64,000 nt of DNA. It comes from Oncorhynchus masou masou (lineage: Eukaryota; Chordata; Actinopteri; Salmoniformes; Salmonidae). Where the stretch lies: assembly GCF_036934945.1 (NCBI RefSeq), contig NC_088216.1, forward strand, positions 50,242,486 through 50,306,485, given 5' to 3'. The position numbers and the translations under genes were made by a program. The notes beneath the pieces were generated by a model. That model saw only the letters and a list, made by a program, of their open reading frames with translations. It was not told where the DNA came from and did not search any database. Within the stretch, counting starts at the first letter, position 1. Each line of letters begins with the position of its first letter. Of this stretch, positions 33,201 to 47,700 are shown in pieces.

Positions 33201-35751
33201 TTTTCATATCGTCATACCGTCCTTCTTTCATCCCGGGATATACAGTATTACCGGCTTTGTACACAAGGGGTTCCAATAAATGCCCATTGGTCATCTGTTA
33301 CCAGAATGCTAACAAGGTTAGCACAAGTAATAGCAAATTTCCATGGAGGCTGCTAGCTAAGTAAGCTAATGAATGCCAAAGAAAATTAACGAATTGCATA
33401 GACAGGCAATCCAGCTCATAAAGTTATACATATATAGGTAGGAGCTACGGAATGTAATTTTTGGTGAGTTTGGACAAGCGAAAATGAACAAGCGACATTA
33501 TGCAAATTAACAAAGTTTTGACGCATGCTTGTTAGAAGGAAGAACAGTACTGGCTCTGGAGCAGCATGTGTACACGCTGTGTCTGTGTGGAGTCTGGATT
33601 CGCCAGGGCAACAGGCCTACCTGCTCTGCTCAGAGAAGAGAATGAGAACTGTCTGAGAACGCAGAGGAGAAAAAATACTATTAAATGAAGATATTTGTAC
33701 AGCTGCCACTAACTCATACGAAGGGCTTTGACTTCTCAAACACGGCAGAAAGCTAACACAATATGATGCCCCGTCACTTTATTAATTCAGCTTCTTACTT
33801 GGTTAACACAATTCTGCGTTTTTCACACAGGAAAAGAAATGTCAAATGCGTAAGTGATATCTTGCTGCCTTTTGTTAACACAGATGTAAAATGCTTCTTA
33901 TTGTAATTTCTGCCTTTCATCAGACACATTTTGTGCTTCAGTTGCACTTTTCCACTCAGATGAGAATTCACGAACCGTCATTCTATGGGCAGACAACGCT
34001 CTAATTGATGTGTAGTTACTTTTCTCTGTGTAGCCAGCCTACTTTTCTCCTGTAAAATGCAATATTAACTTTAAGCAAAACTTTAGGAAATGTATTATTA
34101 TTTCAATGTTAGAAATATAATGGCCATGCATTGTTTTTACAAAAAAAGATCTTGCTTTTTCAAAGTAAACTCATTTACTTGTGTGGCTGCCAGCCAAATA
34201 GCATTGCGCTTCTGTTGTCTTCTGATGTAAATAAAATAAAAAAATTCTCCCGAATGTGTTGCACTAATGTATTTTCTGTGAAGGAAAACTATAGTTGCAC
34301 ATCCCCGATTTACTCTATTGAAGCAAAAAAACACTGACTTTCAATATAAAACGCGACCCCTGTCAATACACAGCTGTACTCAGCTGCTCCCGTTTCTGCT
34401 GTTGTGCTACTTGCAAACAAACACATGACTGGATCAACTGTTCTGGGGAACTGCGGTAAGCTTCATAATGTAAAATAATGTGACGGGTGAAATGAAGAAC
34501 ATCATCTGCTTTATCTCCTAAAGTATTGCACAAGTTGACTGCAGGTATTTATTTAAGCAGCTAAAAAAATATACATTTATTGAAAAACTTCAAATAAATA
34601 AATAGTTTCAACGGTATTTCCAAATACCCCGGTATACGGTGTATTTGGTGTACCGCCCAAGCCTATACTATACACTATAATATTTGAAGAGGTTACCAAT
34701 AGGAATATTAACACAGCTTTGCATAGTAATCATCGATAGTTTTGTACTACTATGTGTAGCTACTGAACGCCTGTATCTCCAAAGCCCTCACATCAGCAGA
34801 GCCACACCAGTGCCACAGTGGCTTACTGTGACTTGAGTCTCTAAAAGATGATTTAATGTAATGAGGCTTGTGATCTATATGGGCTGACACAGTGTGAGGG
34901 GGGGATGCTGATATAGTCTGCTCTCTATCTCGCTGTGCTGGCTTCTGGCTCACAACCCTGGCCTGAGCAGGCCAGCACCTTAGCTACAGTATTCAACAGC
35001 AAGCATGGAGAGCCCAGCATAACACATTATAGACAGTGACACCCCAGCAGGAAGCATAGAGCACTCTCCATAGGCAGAGGACAGCAAGATCCAACACGTG
35101 CACGGCACACACACTTTAAACATTTATTTGCAGAAATTCGTTTTTGTTTGTTCTCTTGTATGTACCTTTGCCTCCTGCATGCCCACCCTTACGACCTCAA
35201 GACACGTTTACCTTTTTCACACTGCCTCTCTTTTGAAGGTGTGCTTTCCTCCTTTCTAATTGGCAGAGATCCGTAACCAGTTGGTGGAGCAGTTCCGATG
35301 TCTTGAGCAGCAGTCGGAGTCCCGGCTACAGCTTCTGCAGGACCTACAGGAATTCTTCCGCCGCAAGGCCGAGCTGCAGTTGGAGTACTCCCGAGGCCTG
35401 GACAAACTGGCCGAGCGCTTCTCCGGCAAGATACGCTCCTCCAGGGAACATCAGCACTTTAAGTGAGTATTGTTGTGTTGTGTGTACGGTCTGTCTGGTA
35501 ACCCTGTAATTGTGCTATTGTCTTATCGTAGGACTGTATGATAAACAGAAATTATATATACTTGACAAAAATATAAACGCAACGTGTAAAGTGTTGGTCC
35601 CATGTTTCATGAGTTGATATTAAAGGTCCCAGAAATTTGCCATATGCAAGGAAGGTGTATTTCTCAACCAGAGCGCGCGCAATTGGCATGTTGACTGCAG
35701 GAATGTCCACCAGAGCTGTTGCCAGATAATGTTAATTTCTCTACCATAAGC

Positions 35752-35782
<31 letters not shown>

Positions 35783-38700
35783 AAGGGAACACAAACAACA
35801 CAATAGCTCCAAGTCAATCACACTTCTGTGAAATCAAACTGTCCACTTAGGAAGCAACACTGATTAACAGCTCATCCAGGATGGCACATCAATGCGAGCT
35901 GTGGCAAGAAGGTTTGCTGTGTCTGTCAGCATAGTGTCCAGAGCATGGAAACGCTACCAGGAAACAGGCCAGTACATCAGGAGACATGGAGGAGGCCGTA
36001 GGAAGGCAACAACCCAGCATCAGAGCCCTGCAAAATGACCTCCAGCAGGCCACAAATGTGCATGTGTCTGCTCAAACGGTCAGAAACAGACTCCATGAGG
36101 GTGGTATGAGGGCCCGACGTCCACAGGTGGGGGTTGTGCTTACAACCCAACACCGTGCAGGACGTTTGGCATTTGCCAGAGAACACCAAGATTGGCAAAT
36201 TCGCCACTGGCGCCATGTGCTCTTCACAGAGGAAAGCAGGTTCACACTGAGCACATGTGACAGATGTGACAGTCTGGAGACGCCTTGGAGAACGTTCTGC
36301 TGCCTGCAACATCCTCCAGCATGACCGGTTTGGCGGTGGGTCAGTCATGGTGGCATTTCTTTGGGGGGCCGCACAGCCCTCCATGTGCTCGCCAGAGGTA
36401 GCCTGACTGCCATTAGGTACCGAGATGAGATCCTCAGACCCCTTGTGAGACCATATGCTGGTGCGGTTGGCCCTGGGTTCCTCCTAATGCAAGACAATGC
36501 TAGACCTCATGTGGCTGGAGTGTGTCAGCAGTTCCTGCAAGAGGAAGGCATTGATGCTAAGGACTGGCCCGTCCGTTCCCCAGACCTGCACGTGGAGGCC
36601 ACACACACTACTAAGCCTCATTTTGACTTGTTTTAAGGACATTACATCAAAGTTGGATCAGCCTGTAGTGTGACTCCAAATCCAGACCTCCATGGGTTGA
36701 TAAATTTGATTTCCATTGATCATTTTTGTGTGATTTTGTTGTCAGCACATTCAACTATGTAAAAAAATATTTTTTTTTTACTAGGAATATTTAATTCATT
36801 CAGATCTAGGATGTGTTATTTTAGTGTTCCCTTTTTTTTGGAGCAATGTGTGTATGTGTGTATGTGTGTGGAGAGAGAGAGAGAGACACACACACACACA
36901 GAGACAGACATGTCCTTATTTACTCTTGCACTTGACCTGACTATGCAGCCCCTTGCTTGACATTCTCCTTGGCTTTTTGAGTAGCTTCCTCTATGGTTTT
37001 AGTGGAATCTATATGGATGAGATACCGTGTAGACTATCAGAGAATACATGGATCATTCTCCCCCATTTCTCTATTCTCCTCTCCTTCTCAATTTTCTTAT
37101 CCTTCTCTATTATCCTCTCTCGACACCCCATTGTCCCAGTTGCACCCTCCTCACATTAAATGGCAATCATTATTTCTGTCTTTCAAAGGTGTGATTCAGA
37201 ACTCACCGAGTGCTGCACTCACTTGGCTGCAAGAATCTCCATGTTTAATAATTCCATCCATGCCTCCCTCTTCTCCCGCCCTCGCTCCAGAGCGCGCTCT
37301 CTCTTTATTTCCTCAAACCTTCAGAGGTCTCCTTCCCTTTTTATCAGTTTTGATCTTTTGATATTTTCAGGTTTTCATTTCAGTGTCAAACTCAATGAAA
37401 GAAGAGGTGCATGGACAAACAGAAAAAAGTTTTCCAAGTTGCTCGAGAAGAATGCATGCATGGGGAAAAGGGTCATTATACCATCTCCAGTTCCGTGCAG
37501 TGCAGATCACTGCAGTGTTGGTCCCCTGCTGGTAGTGGCCTGTTATCTGCAATGGACAGCTCAGAGACAGCTCTTAGAGTATATAACCTCCTATAAGAAC
37601 TTCTTAGCCAAGATAGTTTACTTTGATTCAGTGCAGAGCTACTTGCTAGTTCGGGCCCCAACTGAGTTCCTGACAGCCGACTGTATGTCCAGGATCAATC
37701 ATTCACATCCTCCACCACAGATAGGGAAGCTATGGGGACTTTCTATTCAAAGGATGCTGGATGAAAAGGAAGGACCTGACGAGAGCCCCAGAGGTGTGGG
37801 CTGTGGAGTAGCCAAGGCTACACGGAGCAACATATTAAAGCTAGTCTCTTTTTTAACTATCCACGCCAGGAACTTCTTTCCTTATTCTTTTTATGGTCTG
37901 TTTTGACATCTTTTCACTTGTATGGTTGGAGAGACTGGAGTCAGGTGCCCCTAGAGTGGTAAAGATTTTGAGCAGGGTTTGAGTCAATTTGAAATGGAAG
38001 GCAGTCAATTCAGGAAGTAAATTCTCATACAATAATACAAAAACAAGTTTTGCAATCACTTCTCTATACACTGAAAAGTAAATGCAATTTAAAAAAATTA
38101 TTATATATATTTATTATTATTTGTTATTATTTTTAATTCAAATCCCTTCTTGAATTGACTGCCTTCAATTGTAATTGACCCTGACTTGGAGAGGCTGACT
38201 GAGGTCAAGACTCTGCTCCTGTGGAAGACTCTGATATGCATTATGATGTGTCAGTAATAATTAAGGAGAGGAACCTCGAACTGTACACTCGTTTCATTAT
38301 AACAATTACATCGCATTAAAGAAACGGGAGAACCGTTCACTTGAAGCAATGTCATGCAGTTTATTCTGAGCGATGTAGTGCTATATGACTGGTTAGCTTG
38401 CTGTCGTCTTGCAGACTCCTCCTTAGTCACTTGTTCGTTACTCAACCTGTGGTTATTGATGGGTTGTAGAAAAGACTAGAGGTTCCTTATCAAATAGGCT
38501 TTTGATTGTGATATGCAGAGCGGTGCATGCTTAGCAAAATGTCATAATATAAAAGGTAACCCCCCCCCTCACACAATGTTACTTCAGTCAGCATGCTCAG
38601 CTGAAGACGTCTATCTGACCCTGTGTTGAAGTTATATGCAGAGCGGTGCATGCTTAGCAAAATGTCATAATATAAAAGATAACCCCCCCCCCCCCCCCTC

Positions 38701-41700
38701 ACACAATGTTACTTCAGTCAGCATGCTCAGCCCAAGATGCCTATCTGACTGTGGTGGTGAGACTTAGTTTCCTTCTTTCACTGTGTGCTACTTCCTTTTG
38801 CTCCTCTACAGGAAATGAAGAGAATGTGATAAACGTATATCTCATCTCCACATCAAAGCTTCATCTCACCTACAGGCTTTCATTTAACAACACCTCACCT
38901 TCTCTGCTGTTAATTTCCACACTAGTATCTGCTAAACTACACTGGTAGAATCCAATAGCTAAATGATGGTGGGGACAAGCAATAATATCCCCCCCCCCTG
39001 TTATTTCCAGGAAGGACCAGAACCTGCTGTCGACAGTGAACTGTTGGTACTTGGTCCTGAACCAGACAAGGAGAGAGAGCAGAGATCATGCTACCCTCAG
39101 CGACCTCTACAACAACAACGTCATCTTCCGCCTGGCACACGTCGGAGAGGATGTCATCAGACTTTTCAAAAAGGTCAGGACCCCCCCTCCCCCACACACA
39201 CACACACACCACAAGCACATGCACACAGAAGCTGGAGGAGGACGCAGGTGATACAGGGAAAGGAATTTGAAGGAGGGAAAGATAAAGTCGAAGCACATAA
39301 GGGTGATTACACACACACGCCTGGGATATTAACCTACAGTATGTGCTGTCAGGCTGGGCTAGTACCAACCCTGTCTACCTCTGGATGGCAGACCTACAGC
39401 TGAGAGATGTGTTCCCCACCTTCAAATGTCTTTCCTTCCCTTTCTCTGTGTCACCTGCTCCCTCCTCCAGCGTTTCCTGTTCTTCACAACATCTTTGTCT
39501 TTCTAAAGTGGTAAAGAAACTACATCTGGTAAACAAACTACAATTATAATCTCAGCTTCTATCCTGCAATTTTCATGTCATTAAATGACTGAAGGATACA
39601 TTGCTGCATGAAATGTCCCTGTTAATCTTCACATAAGTATACACATTAGCTATAGCCTAGGACCCATCAGAGCTATAAAGCATGTCTCAGAGAGAGAGTT
39701 AGAGCAGAGTGGCCATGGTTCAGGGACTACAGTATGATGGAACGGTCTGGCTGGGGGAAGCACAGATCAGTATCGATCCACAGCAACCGGCTGAGGTCTC
39801 ACATGATTTATGTCCTCTGGGAATGGATATGCTGTCAGAGGGAGCCATGATGAGGCTGGGTTACTCTTGCCTGGTGGGCTGAGTTGTTCCTGCCTGGTGG
39901 GCTGAGTTGTTCCTGCCTGGTGGGCTGAGTTGTTGCTGCCTGGTGGGCTGAGTTGTTGCTGCCTGGTGGGCTGAGTTGTTGCTGCCTGGTGGGCTGAGTT
40001 GTTGCTGCCTGGTGGGCTGAGTTGTTGCTGCCTGGTGGGCTGAGTTGTTGCTGCCTGGTGGGCTGAGTTGTTCCTGCCTGGTGGGCTGAGTTGTTGCTGC
40101 CTGGTGGGCTGAGTTGTTGCTGCCTGGTGGGCTGAGTTGTTGCTGCCTGGTGGGCTGAGTTGTTGCTGCCTGGTGGGCTGAGTTGTTGCTGCCTGGTGGG
40201 CTGAGTTGTTGCTGCCTGGTGGGCTGAGTTGTTGCTGCCTGGTGGGCTGAGTTGTTGCTGCCTGGTGGGCTGAGTTGTTGCTGCCTGGTGGGCTGAGTTG
40301 TTGCTGCCTGGTGGGCTGAGTTGTTGCTGGTGGGCTGAGTTGTTGCTGCCTGGTGGGCTGAGTTGTTGCTGCCTGGTGGGCTGAGTTGTTGCTGCCTGGT
40401 GGTGGGCTGCCTGGTGGGCTGAGTTGTTGCTGCCTGGTGGGCTGAGTTGTTGCTGCCTGGTGGGCTGAGTTGTTGCTGCCTGGTGGGCTGAGTTGTTGCT
40501 GCCTGGTGGGCTGAGTGGTTGCTGCCTGGTGGGCAGCTCAGAGAGAGGTGGCTGAGTAATTGCCTGTTGAAAAATGATATCTCTCCCACTGCTGTTGAGT
40601 AGATGGTGCAGTAGCACCATCTATGCCAGGGTTCCCCAACTGATGGATTTGTTCCACAGGTGGTATTATTTGGCCCCTCAAATTTTCTGAGCAAATTTAT
40701 TTTTTTGTCATGGTTGCACCTAAGTGCAACCAACCATCTAAGGGCAGTCACATGGCCGTGACTGTAAAAACATTTTAATTTTGCAAATCTGTCCTCAGGT
40801 ATTCCCACACTAAGAGACCAATGTTAGCATGGTTTGAAATGGTTATTTTAGTCATCTGTTATATCTGTTTTGGGCTTTTTGAGGTCAATTTTCAGTCTAC
40901 AAATGATTTGTAATTATGTTCCGGCCCGCCGATCATCCGCTCAAGAAAAAAAAATCGTCATGGGCTGATCCCCGATCTATGCATTCCATACGACATACCA
41001 TCTGGGTTCAATGTAGAAGCAAATATTGTGCAACATGAATATACTAAACTAAGAAATAATGTTAATGAATACTGTTTAAGTTGTTCTTATATGCGTAAAT
41101 GTAGTGTTGCTGCCATAGCACCAATCTCTGAGGAAAGTGGAATTCATTAGGCTGGGCATAACAACCCATGGCCGTGACAACCTACCACCACTGACGCCTA
41201 AAGACTGCTCTTTTAACCTGTAACACACTCTGTAGTGTATTACTGAAGAGGAATACCGTTCCTACTCTTACAGGATTATTTAAACCACTCTGTCTTCCAT
41301 ACTTCCTCGTCTATTAGCTGCCTGCCTGTACACAGCCTTTTTCATAAATAGAGAGAAACATGTCGTGGTGTTCAGTCATCTTCTCCATACAAACACATTA
41401 AAGGGAAACGCGTCTCTTCCATACAGACACATAATCCCGGGGAAAGCGATGTATTCATGCCTCAGGGAAACAACCAGGTCTGTTAATGGTAAACATGTTC
41501 TTCCTGTCACCTGTGAGATTGATTTGCATGCTTCCTCTGCTTCTTTTCAGAGCAAAGACATCGGGGTGCAGATGCACGAGGAGTTGGTAAAAGTCACGAA
41601 TGAGCTCTACACTGTGAGTAAACATGTCACTCTCTCGCTCGTCCCTCTTTCTTTCGATTTCTCTCTTGCCTCTCTCGCCCCTCTTTCTTTCTTTCTATCT

Positions 41701-44700
41701 CTCTCTCTCTCTCTCGCCCCTCTTTCTTTCTCTCTCTCTTTCCCCTCTTTCTTTCTCACGCTCTCGGCCTTGCTCTTTTTTTCTCTCTCCTTCCTTTTCT
41801 CTTCCCCAATATCTTTGTACTGTAAAGTGTCTCCTTCCATCCACTCCCCATGTTTGTTAGTTAGCCTCGTGAAGCTTACGCCATTCCGCTAGACCCACCT
41901 CAGACCCTCTGACTCTCTGCTCTGTTGTCTCTGGGTTGCCCAGGATCTGCCCAGAGCAGAATAGCTTTATCAGCACTCCAGCAGCACAGCCTAGCTGCAC
42001 AGGTCATTTCTTTCTGCCCTGGAGGACATTAAGAATTTGCATTTTTCCTCCCGCTGTGAGAGAAGTTGTAGTTGAAGGAGAAACTGTACTTGCCATTGGC
42101 TCTGCTCCAAGCCGACTCAGCAGTTTCCACTGCAGTGGAGGTCTGCTCGCTGCCAAGGTGCGTCGTCACATATTTACATATTCAGCCCATGCTACACAGA
42201 TCTGTTGTTAAAGTTAATTGGCATCCTTCTCTTCTGTCTGTAAATTGAATGTGTACATGAAGAGTATGAAGTACTTCCTCACGAGCCCTTTCCCAACAAT
42301 GCAGTTAAAAAGTAAGAACATTACAAATGGATTAAAAGAAAATAGTAACACAATAAAATAACAATAGCGAGGCTATATATAAGTTCTATACAAGGAGTAC
42401 CAGTACCGAGTCGTGTACTGGGGTACGAAGTAGTTGGGGTGATGGATTTAGGTAATATGTAGGTTTGGTTAGGTGATTGATTGATTTGAAGTACAATGTA
42501 CATGTAGGTAGGTGTTTCATTAATTGTTCAACAGTCTTATGGCTTTGGGGTAGTCCACGATCAGCTCCTTTTGTCTTCCTGACATTGTGTGATTTGATGT
42601 GTGTGCTTGTGCATGCGTGAATGTGTGTTTGTGACAGGAAGGCACTCATTTGTGAAATGTGATGCCTATTTCTGACATGCCAGGGCATTGCTTTGTAACA
42701 CAGACAGTATGGACTCTATCGGCTGTTTAGCCAGAGTCCTGGATTACAATCAATATGTAGAGAATGACATTGTCCACCAGCCAGACAGCTAAACCAGCAG
42801 CCACATTACAGAGGCTGGTATTATATCAATTGTATTAGAATGTTGATCCTGTTCGTTTGTTTTGGTTGAAATGGATATAGAATGACTGTGATTGACTCGT
42901 GTCGACACATGCAGTGTCTGTCCATTCACATCCCTCAGATTATTTAAGTGTTGTAGGCAGGCCAGTGAGCATTGGTAAAATAACACGACCACACTGTGCA
43001 GCAGCAAGCATGCAACAAATTGAAAATGCCTGGGATTTAAATGCACTAAATGGCCGCATGAGGAATGATTCTGCATGACATACAACAGAATGATGCAAAT
43101 ATTCATAGATTTTTCATTGATGTGTACGTCTCATTATACGTTCACCTGCACGCAGTCGGGGACATAGTTAATAGCTAGTACTTGTACATACCCTGTTTTA
43201 TGTACAGTGTTGATGCGTAATGCACAATTGAGCGCCAGCTCGGCTTCAACACGTCCCCAGCTTGATCTGACTTCAAGTCAGAACCAAAGGCTCCTCTCTT
43301 GTTTCACACCCAGCAGCAGCCAGAGGAACGAGGAAAGGTTCTCTGACCCTCGGCTTGAGAAAAAGATCTCTGTAACCTTGGCTACGACAATCTTCCTGCT
43401 GGTTTCACTTGCGCTCTCCTCACCATCGATTACCTCAGTCAGAGTTGCTAGGAGACGTGTAAGAGAGAGGGTGAGTTTGTAGTGTGTGAGGGGAGAGAAA
43501 CAGAAGTAACCTAATTTTAGCACCTGGTCACAAATCCTTAACAGATTTGACAGTAGCTGCCTCTCTGTGTTCTCATTCCGTTGACAGGACACGCGGATTA
43601 GTATGCCGAATCATAACTTTAGATATGCACGTCAAACCAATCTCCCGTTCACGTCGTCTGTTACACGCTTATCGTGATGTGTTAGTGTGTTGCCTCGTTA
43701 CTCCGTTGAGTTAGTCTCGTGACCAATGTCAACGTCCAGACCACGAGCCTTGACGTGAACTTTGTGTACATGTAGTTGATTTTTAATGTGCTGTACGATG
43801 TCCTGTTTTAATGTTCACATTGACACACCGCTCTAACCCTTGTCGTCCTCCTGTCCCTGGGTAGGTGATGAAGACCTACCACATGTACCACGCCGAGAGC
43901 GTCAGCGCCGAGAGCAAGCTGAAGGAGGCGGAGAAACAGGAAGAGAAGCAGATTGGCAAGGCCAATGAGGTCAGCACCAGCCTCATGCGCCACGACGACC
44001 GCCCACAGCGACGCAGCTCCGTCAAGAAGATGGAGAAGATGAAGGAGAAGGTGTGGCTTGGGCTGAGTGTGTGTGTGTGTGTGTGTTCTCCCAATTGTCT
44101 GTAAAAGCTCTGAGGACTTGGATGCATTAGCCTCTGACATTTCATCAGTTAATGTACAGTATATACTAATGACCAGAAACATTAACTGGTTTTGTTGCCG
44201 TGGTGAGACTGGACCTCTTGTTTCATATGTCGCATGTAAATGATTTTGATCAGATTAGACTTCCATAGATGGAACAAAATGTTTTACACCCTTGGTATAA
44301 GAATCCTTTTAGAGAGAGATCATCTATGGTTTACTGATTTTTGTCTCTGTCTCCCTCTCTTACTACCCCCCCCCCCCCCCCCACCCGTCTCACTCTCTCT
44401 TCTTCTCCCTCTCTCCCCAGAGACAAGCCAAATACTCTGAAAACAAGCTGAAGTGCACTAAAGCCCGGAACGACTATTTGTTGAACCTGGCCGCGACCAA
44501 TGCTCTGGTGGCCAAATATTACATCCACGATGTCTCTGACATGATAGATGTGAGTGGGTGGTACAGGACATGCTGATTACAACAACATGAGAATGGTAGA
44601 ATCCATTTGGTACACAAAAGCCCAGTAGCATCTTGTAATACAGGGTATTTTATTCAAAGTTAGCGTTCTATTGATTGCAATGAATAATAGATACAATAGT

Positions 44701-47700
44701 TTGATTGAAGCAGAGGAGCATCTGACACAGTATCTCCTATTTTGTTTGAAGTTAACATTTTATTGATTGCAATGGATTTAATGAATAATTGATACAGTAA
44801 GATAGTTTGATAGATGGAAGCATAATAGCGTCTTGTGACACAGTATCTCTCCCCATTGGTTTGGGAACTAACATTATGTGCTTCCCAATGGTGGTAACCA
44901 TAGAAATATAATTACTAGAACAGACATTTCCATTGTAGTAGTTCTAATTCTATGGTAATGACTGTATTTGGTATACATATTTAGTAGACATTTGAGGAAC
45001 GAAAGTCAGGTTCTAGATGGAAAAAAAAACAATGATCATGAACGTGACTTTTATGACTGGGTACTTTTCCTACTCATCCCAACCTGGGTGAGGTTTATGG
45101 TTATTGCTGTCATAATGACTGTGTATTTTCCCTGTCTGTGACCCAGGGAAAGGGTTAGTTATTTCTATGGTAATGACTGTGTTGTGTTGTCCATGCCTCC
45201 CCCCAGTGCTGTGACATGGGCTACCATGCCAGCCTGGCGCGGACCCTGAGGACCTACCTGTCTGCAGAGTACAGCCTGGAGACGTCCCGCCACGAGGGGC
45301 TGGACCAGCTGGAGGGGGCCGTGGATGCCATGGATGTCAGAGGGGACAAACACAGGGTCATGGACATGCACAGTCAGATCTTCTGCCCGCCAACACGCTT
45401 CGACTACCAGCCACACATGGGCGACGAGGTGAGGGAGGCGGAGGGTGCGTGATTGGAGGGGTGATTGTAACAGCAATGCCAGGGTCGAAAATATACTGCT
45501 GAAAATTCTGTTTGTTTTTTTCAAGCATATTTTCTCTCTACTCAGCCTCTCTGCCTCCCTTTGTCTGTCTTGACTTGAGGTTTCAAGTGCAACATTGTAT
45601 CAAATCAATGAACTGGGTCTGGCCTGAAGCTGTCTCTTTGAAATTTTGTATCAACTAGCCTATTCCAGGCCTTCAAGGTTCCCCATGCCAGTGAGCTTGG
45701 GTCAGACAGCTGTTTTTGTGCAAGGGAAAGGTATTTTATGACCTTTCCACTGGATATATGGCATCGTCAGATCATGGTATTTTGCTCTTTCACACCGAGG
45801 CTTGGTTATTATTGAGGAGGAGATTGCTGGAAATCATTTTCAAATAGGAACTATTAGGCTATCATTGCAAATAAAAAAACAGGACTTCATTGACTTACTG
45901 TGTGGGGTGAAGAAATAATGACTGAAAAGCTCAGCTTATTAGTGGTAGATATGGTGAGTTAAGACAAGCTGAAAACATCCCCAAATAGGCACTTTCTTAC
46001 ATATGTGCGCAGCAGGCCAGGTAGGCTACTTCTGTGCTTGCTCCCTCAACATGAACACGACAGAGAAACCAGACCCATGCTCATTGCTCACATGGAGCAC
46101 TCCAAACAAAAGACAATGAAAAAAATGGCTAAACTCATAAATTATAGTTATGAAATAAACCTAAACGTGTTTCTCACAAGTGTAGCAGGTTGTGAACTCT
46201 GCAAAACGCATTTCCACCCCAAGAATGAGAATGGTAAATGACTGTAGGCCTAATTAGTAATACAATGAATTAACAGAAATGAATGTAACCAAATGACGGG
46301 CATTAACGGTACATTTACTGGTGACGTACAGTATGGGAATAGATCATAATGAACAATCAAAGGGCAAATGAAACAATGAATGTTCAAAATAATTGGTGGG
46401 AGACAGTTGAGTGCGTTCTGGAGAGAGACGCGCCTGTAGTCTTATTTTCGTCCCTTGTCTCAACATTTCTTCACACATATCTTAGATGCTTTTCCGCTGA
46501 TAGCTGCAACTCAATAATCAACTAGGCTTTTTGCCACCTGCGCTGCCTACGAAAGACTTCCTCATATGCCATTTCTCTTCTGTTCTATTGGTTTTCATAT
46601 CAACTTTCTTTTGTTGTCCAGAAGCCAAAGGTACAATCCTAGTCATATTAGCAACCCGTCCTAGTCTTTCTAAGTAGATTTTCATCTCTGTCATATACCG
46701 CTGGCACCAGGTTCACTGTTTAGAATCCCGCAAATGATTGAAAATGACGTTTTATTGGCTGCTTTATTGCAGGAGTTGCATGTTCTGTTAAAATGAATTA
46801 CCATAATGTTGTTAGGATCTGATTATTAGAGTAATAACTCAACGGACACTGTGAAAGCTTAAACCCAAGTTCATTCTTCCCAAAGGAACGAACAGCTGAA
46901 TCGATGAAAACATATTCACCCAAGCACTATTATTTAACTCTTTCTCCTATGCTGTGTCTCCTCCTACCCATCTGAACAACCAATGCATCTCTGTTGCTAG
47001 ACAGAACCTTGGTGATATCTGTTCTTCCTCACTTCATCTGACCTGGCCTCTACCCCAAAGTGCTCACTCCTCACCAACGCAAGGCTGTCATGGTGACTGG
47101 CACCAGACTCTCTTCTCCTCCCAGAGTTTCACTCCCATAGGATCCCTGATGGCTAACAATAACATATCCTGACATAATGTAAACGTTACATATTACCCTC
47201 TCTCTCTGTCTCTCTCTCTCTGTGTGATATGAAAAAGTATATTTCCTATTCTCAGAACCCAACAATGTAAATGTTATTTCTGTCATTCTGAGCAATGGGG
47301 GTAGACGCCCTAATGGGTTACGAACCCAATGCATATGGATCCTGTACATTTCTCAAATGGCCAGTCAATTTAAATCTTTAAATCACCTTGTCCGGCGCCA
47401 CATGTTCTTAACGGAAACCCTGATCTCTATCTACAGTATCCATCCATCTAATCTAATCAATCTTCACCAGGTGTGTCAGGTGAGTGCCCAGCAGCCGGTG
47501 CAGACGGAGCTCCTGATGCGTCACCACCAGCTCCAGTCCCGCCTGGGGACGCTCAAGATAGAGAACGAGGAGGTGAGCTCCAACCCTAACATAGTCACAT
47601 GGTCAGAGTCAGTAAACTTACCACCTGGGCCATGTTCAGTAGGTGAACATTGTAGATAGGAATGTCATGAGTATTGTCCTTATTGTACATGTCAGAGAAT

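Noticed and set aside
39835..40808. 261- and 315-residue Gln/Ser/Pro repeat proteins on the minus strand
   Set aside because: The 23-bp minisatellite lacks stops in these frames. The peptide period is 23 residues only because 23 bp is not a multiple of three. They lie in an srgap3 intron, with no domain outside the repeat.
41365..41892. 175-codon plus-strand frame
   Set aside because: It contains srgap3 exon 4 by overlap (SKDIGVQMHEELVKVTNELY) and then reads into a CT-rich tract. Only 41551-41613 is real.
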